Assembly: GCA_964536015.1 (NCBI GenBank)
Contig: CAZHVS010000011.1
Location: 1-64,000 of the forward strand
Direction of reading: 5' to 3'
Length of the DNA stretch: 64,000 nt
From: CAZHVS01 sp964536015
GTDB lineage: Bacteria; Bacteroidota; Ignavibacteria; Ignavibacteriales; Ignavibacteriaceae
Position numbers and translations under genes: made by a program. Each line of letters opens with the position of its first letter. Within the stretch, counting starts at the first letter, position 1. Under the pieces are notes generated by a model that had not been told where the DNA came from, ran no database searches, and saw nothing but the letters and a program-made list of their open reading frames with translations. This document shows positions 46,142-56,200 of this stretch, one piece after another.

Positions 46142-48544
46142 ATGAAAAGATTATTTATTCTTTTTATCTTTTTTATACAGTTTGTTTCATTTTCTCAGAT
46201 TTTTAGTAATGGGACTGGTGGAGGTGAATGGACTGCAACAACTACATGGCAGGGAGGAGTTGTTCCTTCCTCTTCAAGTAACGTAGTAATTGTAAGTGGT
46301 GACTCAGTTTATACAGCTACGGTTACCTCTGCAAGTTGCAATAATTTGACAGTACAATCAAATGCAAAGCTTGCAGTGTTTGGCGGTTCAGGTTATGGTT
46401 TATCTTGTTCTGGAACTTTTACGGCACAAGCAAATTCCTGGTTCTATAATAGTAATTCTTCATTAACTTCTTTCCCTCAATCTGCCGCTTATGTTATAGA
46501 TAATGCAAGTAATTATGTCCAGACATCACTTGCGAGCAGTACATTTAGCCAGGCAGGGTATGATTCAATTTTCGGAAATGTTTATATGTTAAAAAGCGGT
46601 TCTACTGCCGGTGCATCAGTAACAATTAATGGAAATCTAGTAATTAATACAGGTGCGGTTGGCAATACATTTCGTGGTGGAACAATTAATTCTAGAAATC
46701 ATACTGTTGTTGGAAATGTGTATGTCATTAGTGGTCAATGGTCTTGTCTTGATGTAAGTAGCGGTTCAAGTAATGATGCGACAGTTATATGGAATATTGG
46801 GGGAAATGTTGAAGTTGGAAGTAGTACAACTTCTTCAGGTATGGCAAGAATGGGACCTTTTACAAGTTCATTAACTTCAGGAACAAGAACTGGAATTTTC
46901 AATATTAATGGCAATTTAACTTTTGTAAATGGTGCAAGATTACAAGCCGGAAGCAGTACAAGTTCTACTTCAACCTCAGAAACAGGAATTATTAACCTGA
47001 AAGGAAATTTTTCCTTTGATAATACATCAATTACTGCAACAAACTCCAAAGGATACTTTGCTATCAACTTTACAGGAAATGGAACACAAAATGTAACTTT
47101 AGCAAAACAATTAATATTCAATTCAACTTCTATGTTGATAACCTTTAATGATACTATTGCTTCAACCTCTACTGTTGTTTTTAATGGTGGATACTCCTGG
47201 GGTACTACAATGACCGGGGCAGCTAATGGTGATGGAAACTTTGTTGTAAATGGAAAGCTCAAGCTTGGAATAGATACTTTGAAAGGTAACCAGGCATTTA
47301 CATTAAATCCTGGGGCTACTTTAGTAATAGGTCATCCTTTTGGAGTGAATGGAAATATACAGGTTGCTGGAACGCAAACCTTTTCTTCGCTTGCAAATTT
47401 TGAATTTAATGGAACAAATGCTCAGGTAACAGGATCAAATTTTCCATCAGTTAATAATTTAAGAATTGATAACAACAATAATGTTACTCTTTCTGCAGCT
47501 TCAACAGTGAATGGTACTTTGCATCTTGAAAATGGAAATTTTGATTTGAACGGTCAAACATTGACTTTTAATAACATTACAGGATTAAATGGAACAATCA
47601 CACAAACAGCAGATTTGAATGCTCCCACAAATGTTAATGTTGGAAATCTTGGAGCAATAATTAGTTCAACTCAAAATCTTGGAACAACAGTTGTTAAAAG
47701 AGGATTCATTCCGCAGACAGGTGGAGGACATTCTGGAACTAAAAGATGGTATGATATAACTCCAACAAATAATACAAATCTAAATGCGACTTTAGTTATT
47801 CAATACAATGAAGGTGATGAACTAAATGGAATTGCTGAAGCTAATTTAAGAATGTTTAAATCAACAAATCAAGGAGCAAATTGGAGCTATATTGGTGGAA
47901 CAGTTAATACTTCTTCAAACACAGTAACTACCAGCGGGATTAGTTCATTTTCCAGATGGACTTTAGCTGATGTTAATGCTCCAATTCCTGTCGAGTTAAT
48001 TTCTTTTACAGCTATGGTCATCGAAAAAAATGTGGAATTACAGTGGAGCACGGCAACAGAAACTCAAAACTATGGTTGGATGGTTGAAAGAATGAATTCT
48101 GAGAATCAATGGACGAAAATTGGTTTTGTAAATGGACATGGAAACTCAACAGACATGAAAAAATATCAATTTGTCGATAAATTTCCTTTGCAAGGAAATA
48201 ATATCTACAGATTAGTTCAAACTGACTATAATGGTTTTAAAAGTTATTCCAATTCTATCGAAATTATATTCAATTCTCCTTTGTTGTTTAGTCTGGAGCA
48301 AAATTATCCAAATCCATTTAATCCTTCTACCATAATAAGTTATGAAATTCCAGTTAAGACTTTAGTTGCATTAAATGTTTTTGATGTAACAGGTAAAATT
48401 ATTGATAGATTGGTAAACGAAATTCAGAATCCCGGAAGGTACTCAGTTAAGTTTAATGCTTCCAATCTGTCAAACGGAATTTACTTTTATGAATTGAGGA
48501 CAGAGAAAACAAGTCTTCAAAAGAAAATGATTTTATTAAAATAA
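46142..48544 (+). CDS. T9SS-exported beta-rich surface protein (G8-like start)
   Basis: The 800-residue protein has a signal peptide (about 1-19). It opens with G-G-E-W-T-A-T-T-T-W-Q-G-G-V-V-P followed by N-V-V-I, a G8-like start of an extended beta-solenoid rich in T, S, G and N. An Ig/fibronectin-like linker (about 617-700: V-E-L-I-S-F-T-A, L-Q-W-S-T-A-T-E-T-Q-N) leads to the T9SS domain (about 720-800). No catalytic motif is recognisable. It resembles the genes at 48667 and the N-terminal half of 53293, and may bind plant cell wall or other cells. Confidence 0.7.
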   Translation: MKRLFILFIFFIQFVSFSQIFSNGTGGGEWTATTTWQGGVVPSSSSNVVIVSGDSVYTATVTSASCNNLTVQSNAKLAVFGGSGYGLSCSGTFTAQANSWFYNSNSSLTSFPQSAAYVIDNASNYVQTSLASSTFSQAGYDSIFGNVYMLKSGSTAGASVTINGNLVINTGAVGNTFRGGTINSRNHTVVGNVYVISGQWSCLDVSSGSSNDATVIWNIGGNVEVGSSTTSSGMARMGPFTSSLTSGTRTGIFNINGNLTFVNGARLQAGSSTSSTSTSETGIINLKGNFSFDNTSITATNSKGYFAINFTGNGTQNVTLAKQLIFNSTSMLITFNDTIASTSTVVFNGGYSWGTTMTGAANGDGNFVVNGKLKLGIDTLKGNQAFTLNPGATLVIGHPFGVNGNIQVAGTQTFSSLANFEFNGTNAQVTGSNFPSVNNLRIDNNNNVTLSAASTVNGTLHLENGNFDLNGQTLTFNNITGLNGTITQTADLNAPTNVNVGNLGAIISSTQNLGTTVVKRGFIPQTGGGHSGTKRWYDITPTNNTNLNATLVIQYNEGDELNGIAEANLRMFKSTNQGANWSYIGGTVNTSSNTVTTSGISSFSRWTLADVNAPIPVELISFTAMVIEKNVELQWSTATETQNYGWMVERMNSENQWTKIGFVNGHGNSTDMKKYQFVDKFPLQGNNIYRLVQTDYNGFKSYSNSIEIIFNSPLLFSLEQNYPNPFNPSTIISYEIPVKTLVALNVFDVTGKIIDRLVNEIQNPGRYSVKFNASNLSNGIYFYELRTEKTSLQKKMILLK

Positions 48545-48564
48545 CCCACATCAATATATAGGCA

Positions 48565-48625
48565 AAGATTCCCACTCCCTTTCCATCAATTCTCCTTTAA
48601 TGAATTTGGAAGGGGAAGGAATCTT
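48565..48625 (+). terminator. Long imperfect stem-loop between paralogous surface-protein genes
   Basis: AAGATTCC...CCCTTTCC pairs with GGAAGGGG...GGAATCTT around a loop of about 23 bases. There is no T run, so it is more likely a repeat-type element or mRNA-processing site than a true terminator. It recalls the imperfect repeat near 199-262. Confidence 0.4.
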
Positions 48626-48666
48626 AAAGAAATAAAAATTTCAAATCAAATATAAAGGATATCACT

Positions 48667-50922
48667 ATGAAAAAATTTAATTTACTTTTTGTAATTCTTA
48701 TTGTTATTACATCTCTAAGTTTTACATATGCTCAAGCGGTTGGAGATTATGGCTCTGCTGGAAATGGAAACTGGGGGACAGCGGCTACTTGGGTAGTTTG
48801 TCAAACCGCAGGAACTTGGGCAGATGCTACTGCGGCTTCAAGTGCGCCAACTTCGACAACTAACATATGGATTAGAAATGGACATACTGTTACAGTCGAA
48901 GCTAGTGGAAAAACATTTAATAATCTGGTAATAGAGAATGGTGCTTCATTAGTAGGAGTGAATTCATTACCAACAAGTTCGCTTAGATATATAAGACCTT
49001 ATGGTTCAAGTATTGTTAACAATGGTACTTTTGGTTCTCCTACAGATGTACTTGGCATTTCTTTATATGGTGGTAGCGGGCAGGTTTTAACCGTTAGTGG
49101 TAATGGGACTACTCATTTTTCAAGAGTTCAACAAAATTCTACTGGAACTTCAATCGTGTTTGACACAGATGTTCAATTAAATTATGCTGGCAGTTCAGGA
49201 ACTGGTTCTACTGCATTATATGTATCTACAGCAAACAATACATTTACTATTACTATAAATGCTGGAAAAACAGTAACAATGGCTCCTTATGCTTATATTT
49301 CAACTCATACAAGCAGTGGTTCCTCGGCTGGAAGTTCAACTCTTACGCTTAATATTTATGGTACTTTAGTGACTCAGAATACATCAATTATTAATCTCTG
49401 TAATACTGCTCCTTACACTTCTACATTAAATGTTTATAATGGTGGAGTGATTAATTTAGGTGCACCTTTAAGAGCAAATACTGGTACGGGAACTGTCAAT
49501 ATTAATGTATTAAGTGGTGGAATAATAAATGGTTTAGCCTCTAGCAGCTATGAATTAAATTCAGCAACTTCAACAATTGATGGAACAATTGATTTTGGCA
49601 GCTCTTCAACCACCACCAGAAATTTAGGAACTGCGACAGTAAGTTCAACTGGTTTGTTAAAGTTTATGGACGGTGTTTTTCCAGGAGGAACAATCACTCT
49701 AAATAACGGTTCCTATGTTGAATACTACGGAACAAATCCTATTACACTTGGAACCTCACCAACAACTTTATCTAACTTGAAAATTAATTGTGCCCCTGGA
49801 GTGAAATTAGGAACTGATTTAACTGTCGATGGAATATTAACTCTTACAAACGGTTTATTGACACTAGGAACTTATAATCTAACTCTTGGAGCAAATGCAA
49901 GCATAGGTGGTACTCCATCTTCGACCAATATGATTGTTCCAACCGGTTCAGGTGAAGTAAGAAAAGTCTTTACATCAACACCATCATCTTTTACATTTCC
50001 AATTGGTGATAGCACTGATAATGCTGATTATTCACCGATAGAATTCAATCTTATGGTTGGTACACTTTCATCTGCATATGTAGCGGCTAAAGTAGTTAAT
50101 GCAAAACATCCATCTAATTTTGCGGACATTGATTATTTATTAAGATACTGGACATTAACTCAAAGTGGAATTACATCTCCTGCTTTTACAGCATATTTTT
50201 ATTATGTCAATGATGATATAAACGGTACAGAAACAAATCTTTATGGTGGCAAATGGAATGGAACTGAATGGCAGCCTATTATACAAGTAGATGCCGCTAA
50301 TAACAGATTTTATTCTGGAAGTCAGACAAGTTTTTCGGATTTCACTGCTTCTGAACTCAGTGCTTTACCTGTTGAACTTATTTCCTTTACTGCTCAACAA
50401 ACAGATAATGCGGTTATGCTAAAGTGGAAAACAGTGACTGAAAATCAGAATAAAGGTTGGGAAATAGAAAGAAAAGATTCAAAATCAGACTGGATTAAAA
50501 TTGGTTTTGTCAATGGGGCAGGAACATCAAATTCTCCAAAAGATTATTTCTTTGCTGATAAAAATGTAATCTTTGGAAAATATCAATACAGATTAAAACA
50601 AATTGATAATAATGGGAGCTATTCATACAGCAATACTACTGAGATAAATCTGGATAAAGAATTAAAGTATCAGATTTCTAATTATCCAAATCCATTTAAT
50701 CCAACTACTGAAATTCGTTTTGAAATTCCTGTTTCAGGTCAGGTAGAACTTACTATCTACAATGCAATTGGAGAAAAAATAATGACACTTGTAAATGAAA
50801 AATTAGATAAAGGAATTTACACAAGACAATTTAATGCATCCAATCTTTCAGCAGGTGTTTATTTTTATAAGATGATTTCAAATGGTGTAACATTAACAAA
50901 AAAGATGCTTCTTATTAAATAG
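48667..50922 (+). CDS. T9SS-exported beta-rich surface protein, paralogue 2
   Basis: The 751-residue protein has a signal peptide (about 1-23, S-F-T-Y-A-Q). It starts with G-D-Y-G-S-A-G-N-G-N-W-G-T-A-A-T-W, like the pectin methylesterase protein at 53293. A long beta-solenoid-like T/S/G/N-rich region is followed by the linker module (about 573-660, V-E-L-I-S-F-T-A, L-K-W-K-T-V-T-E-N-Q-N-K-G-W-E-I-E-R-K) and the T9SS domain (about 671-751). No active site was recognised. It is one of three adjacent genes sharing this N-terminal design. Confidence 0.7.
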   Translation: MKKFNLLFVILIVITSLSFTYAQAVGDYGSAGNGNWGTAATWVVCQTAGTWADATAASSAPTSTTNIWIRNGHTVTVEASGKTFNNLVIENGASLVGVNSLPTSSLRYIRPYGSSIVNNGTFGSPTDVLGISLYGGSGQVLTVSGNGTTHFSRVQQNSTGTSIVFDTDVQLNYAGSSGTGSTALYVSTANNTFTITINAGKTVTMAPYAYISTHTSSGSSAGSSTLTLNIYGTLVTQNTSIINLCNTAPYTSTLNVYNGGVINLGAPLRANTGTGTVNINVLSGGIINGLASSSYELNSATSTIDGTIDFGSSSTTTRNLGTATVSSTGLLKFMDGVFPGGTITLNNGSYVEYYGTNPITLGTSPTTLSNLKINCAPGVKLGTDLTVDGILTLTNGLLTLGTYNLTLGANASIGGTPSSTNMIVPTGSGEVRKVFTSTPSSFTFPIGDSTDNADYSPIEFNLMVGTLSSAYVAAKVVNAKHPSNFADIDYLLRYWTLTQSGITSPAFTAYFYYVNDDINGTETNLYGGKWNGTEWQPIIQVDAANNRFYSGSQTSFSDFTASELSALPVELISFTAQQTDNAVMLKWKTVTENQNKGWEIERKDSKSDWIKIGFVNGAGTSNSPKDYFFADKNVIFGKYQYRLKQIDNNGSYSYSNTTEINLDKELKYQISNYPNPFNPTTEIRFEIPVSGQVELTIYNAIGEKIMTLVNEKLDKGIYTRQFNASNLSAGVYFYKMISNGVTLTKKMLLIK

Positions 50923-50955
50923 TTTCCTGATTTAGTCATAGTGTAGATCCCTTCA

Positions 50956-50984
50956 GAAGGTGCGGTGTTTTTGACCGTACCTTC
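50956..50984 (+). terminator. Stem-loop between surface-protein and PL1 genes
   Basis: GAAGGTGCGGT pairs with ACCGTACCTTC (one G-T pair) around GTTTTTG. It lies 34 bases after the preceding stop and 26 bases before the chosen start of the PL1 gene. T content after the stem is low. Confidence 0.6.
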
Positions 50985-51009
50985 ATTTAACTTATCCAAA
51001 GAAATAAAA

Positions 51010-53268
51010 ATGAAAACCAAAATACTTATAATCATATTCTTTTCAATCTTTTTCAGAATGTTTGCTCAGACAAGTATTTTTCAAGCTGAGAAAGGAATTC
51101 TGAATAATGCATTTATTCAAAATACTTACACAGGTTACACCGGTACTGGATACGTTTATCTCGTAAGCAAAGCAGGTTCCTTTGTTGAAATTACGTTTAG
51201 AAGAGAAACCGCTTCAACGGATACTATAGCCGTATATTACTCAAATGGTTCAGGTAGTAACAGAACTCTATCTGTAACGTTAAATGGTGGAACAGCGACC
51301 AATCTATCTTTTCCAAAAACGACGAATTGGAATACTTGGACAAGCACTAAGATGGCTATCTCATTTGTCGCCGGAGTAAATAGAGTAAGATTTACGACCA
51401 CAGGAACTTCTACTTATCCCGTACTTGATAGAGTAGAAGTTTATGGACAAACTTCAATTCCAGTCTATAAACTCACTTTAACAAAGAGTGGTAATGGAAT
51501 TGTCTCAGCTTCTCCTATGCAAGATTATTATGATGATAGCACAAATGTTACTTTAACAGCCATACCTTCTGGTAATACGATTTTTAATAGATGGTTTACA
51601 GAGAACGGATATAATTTGTCAAATCCTTATGTAGTTAATATGAATGAACATAAAACTATTGTAGGGATTTTATTAGACACAACTGGAATGGAGAATTTTA
51701 ATTATGAATCAAGCCCAGTAGGATTTGCATCTGTAAATGCACTTGGACAGAATGGGACAACTGGTGGGAATGGCGGACAGGTTGCCATTGCAACTACTAC
51801 TGCTGGATTAAATATTTTACTTCAAAATAGAATTGATCCAAACCATACAAGAAATTTACCTCCGATAACCATTTATGTCGCTGGTATTCTTCCTTACGAT
51901 TCTAATGTTGGTGAAATGATGGACATTAAAGATGCATATGATATTTCAGTCATAGGTGTAGGCAACGATGCCATTATAACAGGTTTTGGATTTTCAATTG
52001 TTCGTTCAAAAAACATAATTGTAAGAAATATACAATTTGCAAGTTGTCCTGATGATGGTGTATCAGTGCAGGCAGATGATGATGAAACAAAAGGTCATCA
52101 CATTTGGATTGATCATTGTACATTTACAGATACTCCACCTCCTGGTTATCCACCAGGGAGTACTCCTGACGGGGCACTTGATATTACACACGCTTCTGCT
52201 TATGTAACCGTTTCCTGGTGCAAGTTTACAAATCATGATAAAACTTGCTTGCTTGGTCACTCTGATAGCCAAACGAGTGATACTTTATTGAAAGTAACTT
52301 ATCACCATAATTATTTTGATAGCACAATACAGCGTCATCCACGTGTTCGTTATGGGAAAGCTCATATCTTCAATAATTATTATAGAAAAAACTCTCTATA
52401 TGGAGTATCTTCAAATCTTGAAGCAGATGTTGTAGTTGAAGGTTGTTATTTTGTTAATGTTCTTATTCCAACAGAAACATCGAGAGACGGAAGTCCTCCA
52501 GGTGATTTAGTGGAAAGAAATAATATTTACATTAATTGTGGAGTACCGGGTATAAGAGGAACAGCATTCGAGCCATCACTTTTTTATTCCTATATTGTTG
52601 ATTCAGCCACAGATGTACCTGCTAAATTGCTATCATATTCTGGAAGTGGCAAATATGATTTTAGTGCCGGAAGTTTTATTCCTGTAGATGTTGAACTGAT
52701 TTCATTTATTGCTTCTTCAACATCAGAGGGAGTTTTATTAAACTGGACAACTGCATCAGAAAAAAATAATCAAGGATTTTTTATTGAAAGAAAATCTATT
52801 GATGAAAAAAACTACATTAATCTTCAAAGAAATTTTGTTAGTGGATTTGGAACTTCAAATACTCCTCATCATTATTCATTTGTTGATAGAAAAGTTAATA
52901 AAGGCAATTACTATTACCGAATTAAACAAATGGATTATGATGGTTCAATAAAATATTATGGACCCGTAAATGTAGAAGTAAATGAAAATGTTTTGTCTGA
53001 AAATAAGTTATATCAGAATTACCCGAATCCATTTAATCCATCAACGACAATTACATTTTATTTATCATTTGAATCAATAGTTAGTGTGAAACTTTTCAAT
53101 ATAATTGGAAAGGAAATAGCAACCTTAATTGATAATCAAAAAATGAATGAAGGAAAACATTCAATCAATTTTGATGCAAACAAGTACAATCTTGCAAGCG
53201 GGACATATATCCTGCAATTGAAAACTGGAAATTACTCAACTCAACAAAAATTAATTTTAATTAAATAA
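51010..53268 (+). CDS. Multidomain T9SS-exported pectate lyase: CBM35/6-like + PL1
   Basis: A GTG at 50965 is in frame but lies in the stem-loop, so ATG 51010 is chosen (752 residues). Domains: signal peptide (1-20), a CBM35/CBM6-like carbohydrate-binding module (about 22-145, from F-Q-A-E-K-G to D-R-V-E-V-Y-G), an InlB-type repeat (about 152-220), and a PL1 lyase (about 235-550) with S-V-I-G-V-G, H-I-W-I-D-H-C-T-F, D-G-A-L-D-I-T and the catalytic Q-R-H-P-R-V-R-Y-G. A linker module (V-E-L-I-S-F, L-N-W-T-T-A-S-E) and T9SS domain (about 668-752) follow. It is an endo-pectate lyase at the cell surface. Confidence 0.92.
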   Translation: MKTKILIIIFFSIFFRMFAQTSIFQAEKGILNNAFIQNTYTGYTGTGYVYLVSKAGSFVEITFRRETASTDTIAVYYSNGSGSNRTLSVTLNGGTATNLSFPKTTNWNTWTSTKMAISFVAGVNRVRFTTTGTSTYPVLDRVEVYGQTSIPVYKLTLTKSGNGIVSASPMQDYYDDSTNVTLTAIPSGNTIFNRWFTENGYNLSNPYVVNMNEHKTIVGILLDTTGMENFNYESSPVGFASVNALGQNGTTGGNGGQVAIATTTAGLNILLQNRIDPNHTRNLPPITIYVAGILPYDSNVGEMMDIKDAYDISVIGVGNDAIITGFGFSIVRSKNIIVRNIQFASCPDDGVSVQADDDETKGHHIWIDHCTFTDTPPPGYPPGSTPDGALDITHASAYVTVSWCKFTNHDKTCLLGHSDSQTSDTLLKVTYHHNYFDSTIQRHPRVRYGKAHIFNNYYRKNSLYGVSSNLEADVVVEGCYFVNVLIPTETSRDGSPPGDLVERNNIYINCGVPGIRGTAFEPSLFYSYIVDSATDVPAKLLSYSGSGKYDFSAGSFIPVDVELISFIASSTSEGVLLNWTTASEKNNQGFFIERKSIDEKNYINLQRNFVSGFGTSNTPHHYSFVDRKVNKGNYYYRIKQMDYDGSIKYYGPVNVEVNENVLSENKLYQNYPNPFNPSTTITFYLSFESIVSVKLFNIIGKEIATLIDNQKMNEGKHSINFDANKYNLASGTYILQLKTGNYSTQQKLILIK

Positions 53269-53292
53269 TTTTATTAAAAGGAGAACACTTAA

Positions 53293-56200
53293 ATGAACAA
53301 GCTCTCATTTATTTTAGTTATGTTTTTTTCTTTTGTTTCATTTGCTCAAACAACCGGAGATTATCGAACTGTAGCAAGTGGGAACTGGGATGATATAGCA
53401 GTCTGGGAAATTTATGATGGAACATCTTGGGTTGCTGCTACTAATTATCCTGTTTACAATAATTCCAATGAAGTGTTTGTTCGAAATGGACACACTATAA
53501 CTATAGCAACGACTCTTGCTAATGGATCAGGTTATATTCATTTAACTACTGTTCAGTCTGGAGGACAATTAACAATTAATAACGGAGCTACTTTATACAT
53601 AGCTAATGATGGAACCTCACAAATTGATTTAAAGATTGATGGCACACTTTCTAATTCAGGAACATTAGCAACGAATGGTAATTGTTCTGTTCAGGTTAAT
53701 GGTTCATTTATTAATGCAGGAACAGTGAGTGTGAATAATTCCGGTGATGTTTTAACATTTGAAAATGGATCAACGTATCAGCATAATCGTGATGGAGGTA
53801 CTATTCCAACTGCTACTTGGTCAAATGGTTCAACTTGTCTAATTACAGGAATAACAGCAACTGCACCAGGAGGAATTAATCAATCTTTTCATCACTTTAA
53901 ATGGGATTGTGCAGGACAAACTGGCAATATAGGACCGAATTTTAATGACGGAATAACAATTAATGGTAATTTTACTGTATCCAATACTGGTGGAACGTCA
54001 AGACAATATCGACTGACAAATTTAAGTTCCGGACAAACTAAAACAATAAATATTCTTGGTGATTTAATAGTCAATGGTGCAAATGTTTTGTTTACTGGTA
54101 CGGGAAGCTCTGCAGACACACTGGCAAAAGTTGTAATCAATATTGGTGGTAACTTAAATATTTCTGCTGGAATTTTTAATACAAACAACAGTAGTAATGT
54201 TTATGGACAGGTTAATATTGGTGGTGATTTTATAATGACCGGGGGTTCATTTTCTGTAAATAGTACAAAATATTGGAGGCATTCAGTTTATTTCAATAAA
54301 AATAATGGGACACAATATTTTAGTAATACTGGTGGCACAATTGGTTCTATAACAGTTGGAGTGAAAAATAATTCCGTACTTTATTTAAATTCTCCAATAA
54401 CATTTAGCGCTACAACTCCTGGTAGCATCGATCTTTCTAATACAGGAAAAATTGTCACTACAAGTGCAAATAAAATTACGACTTATGGAAATATTATTGG
54501 TGGTAATACTTCTTGCTATATAGATGGTCCAATGGCATCAATAATAAACTCAGCCAATCAAACGATACTTAGTTTTCCAATCGGTAAAGGAAATGATTAC
54601 AGACCAATATTGTTTACTATCACTCAAGCAGCGTCAACATCTACAGTATATACTGCTGAAATGTTTAATACTTCACCTGCAGTAAGAACTTTGCCGACTA
54701 CATTGGATTCTGTTTCATCTGTAAGATATTATAATATTTCTAAAAATACAGCGGTTGGTGTCTCACCAGTAGATGGGGCAAGAATTCAATTAAACTATGG
54801 ATTAAATGATTTTGTGTCAGATTCTTCAGTTTTACGGATTGCAAATGACGATGGAGCTGGAAACTGGGTTAATCTTGGTGGAAGTGGCTCTGCAAGTGGT
54901 CAGGGAACGATTATTTCAAATCTTTTCTATACGTTAAATTCATCAACGGATTTTGTCCTTGCTACAGTTAAACAAGGAGCTGTTGTAAATCTTCCAACAG
55001 TTTCTACAACTAGCATTACGAATATTTCTACTACAACTGCAACCAGTGGCGGAAATATAACAAATGATGGTGGAGCTGCAATAACTGAAAGAGGAGTATG
55101 CTGGAATACAACTGGTAATCCAACAATAAGTGATAATAAAACATCAGATGGAACAGGGGCAGGGGCATTTGTAAGTTCACTTACTGGACTGACTCCAGAT
55201 ACTAAATATTATTATTGTGCATATGCAACGAATAGTGCAGGAACTGGTTATGGTGTAATTGATACATTCACAACTTTAGCAGTATTATCTGTTCCAACTG
55301 TTACAACTTCGCCAATAACAAATATAATTAATACTACTGCAACCAGTGGAGGTAATGTAACTTTTTGGGGAGGTTCGACTGTAACTCAAAGGGGAGTTTG
55401 CTGGAATACAACAGGTAATCCGACAATTGAAAATGATTTCACAATTAATGGAAGCGGAACAGGAACATTTACAAGTCAACTTGGAGGTTTGGCTTTAGGT
55501 ACAACATATTATGTACGTGCATATGCCACCAACTCAACCGGAACAGGTTATGGAAATGAAGTTATTTTTAACACTCCAACTCCACAACCGGATGTATTAA
55601 AAGTCGTTGCACAGGATGGAAGTGGAGATTACACAACCGTTCAAGAAGCATTTAACAACGTTCCAACTGGTTATACTGGTAAGTGGTATATATTTGTTAA
55701 AAATGGAGTATATTACGAAAAACTGTTATTAGCGGCTGGTAAAGTAAATGTTGTACTTGTTGGAGAAAATAGAGATAGTACAATCTTAACATATGATGAT
55801 TATTCAGGAAGAGTTGTTGGTGGAGTTACAATAGGAACATCAACTTCGTACAGTGTTGCAATAGATGCAGAAGATTTTGAAGCTCAGAATATTACTTTCA
55901 GAAATACTTCTACAGTAGCTCAGGCAGTTGCATTAAGAGTGAACGGTGACAGGCAGGAATATTATAATTGTAACATTCTAGGTTACCAAGATACTTATTA
56001 TACCTGGGGTGGAAGTGCAACAGGGAGAATCTATAACAAGAATTGCCTTATTAGAGGTTCGGTAGATTTTATTTTCGGAAGAGATATTGTACTATTTGAT
56101 AGTTGTGATATACAAGTAAACCGAAATGGAGGAACAGTTACTGCTGCAAGTACTGAAGCCAATTTTTTATATGGTTATGTTTTCAGGGATTGTACTATCT

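Noticed and set aside
46735..47262. Minus-strand 175-codon open frame
   Set aside because: It lies wholly within the 800-residue T9SS protein gene on the other strand. Its V/P/L-rich composition is what the complement of a T/N/G-rich repeat region yields, and no ribosome site is seen.
50965..51009. Upstream GTG start of the CBM-PL1 gene
   Set aside because: The extension runs through the stem-loop at 50956-50984 and places polar residues before the signal peptide; the ATG at 51010 starts a normal leader.
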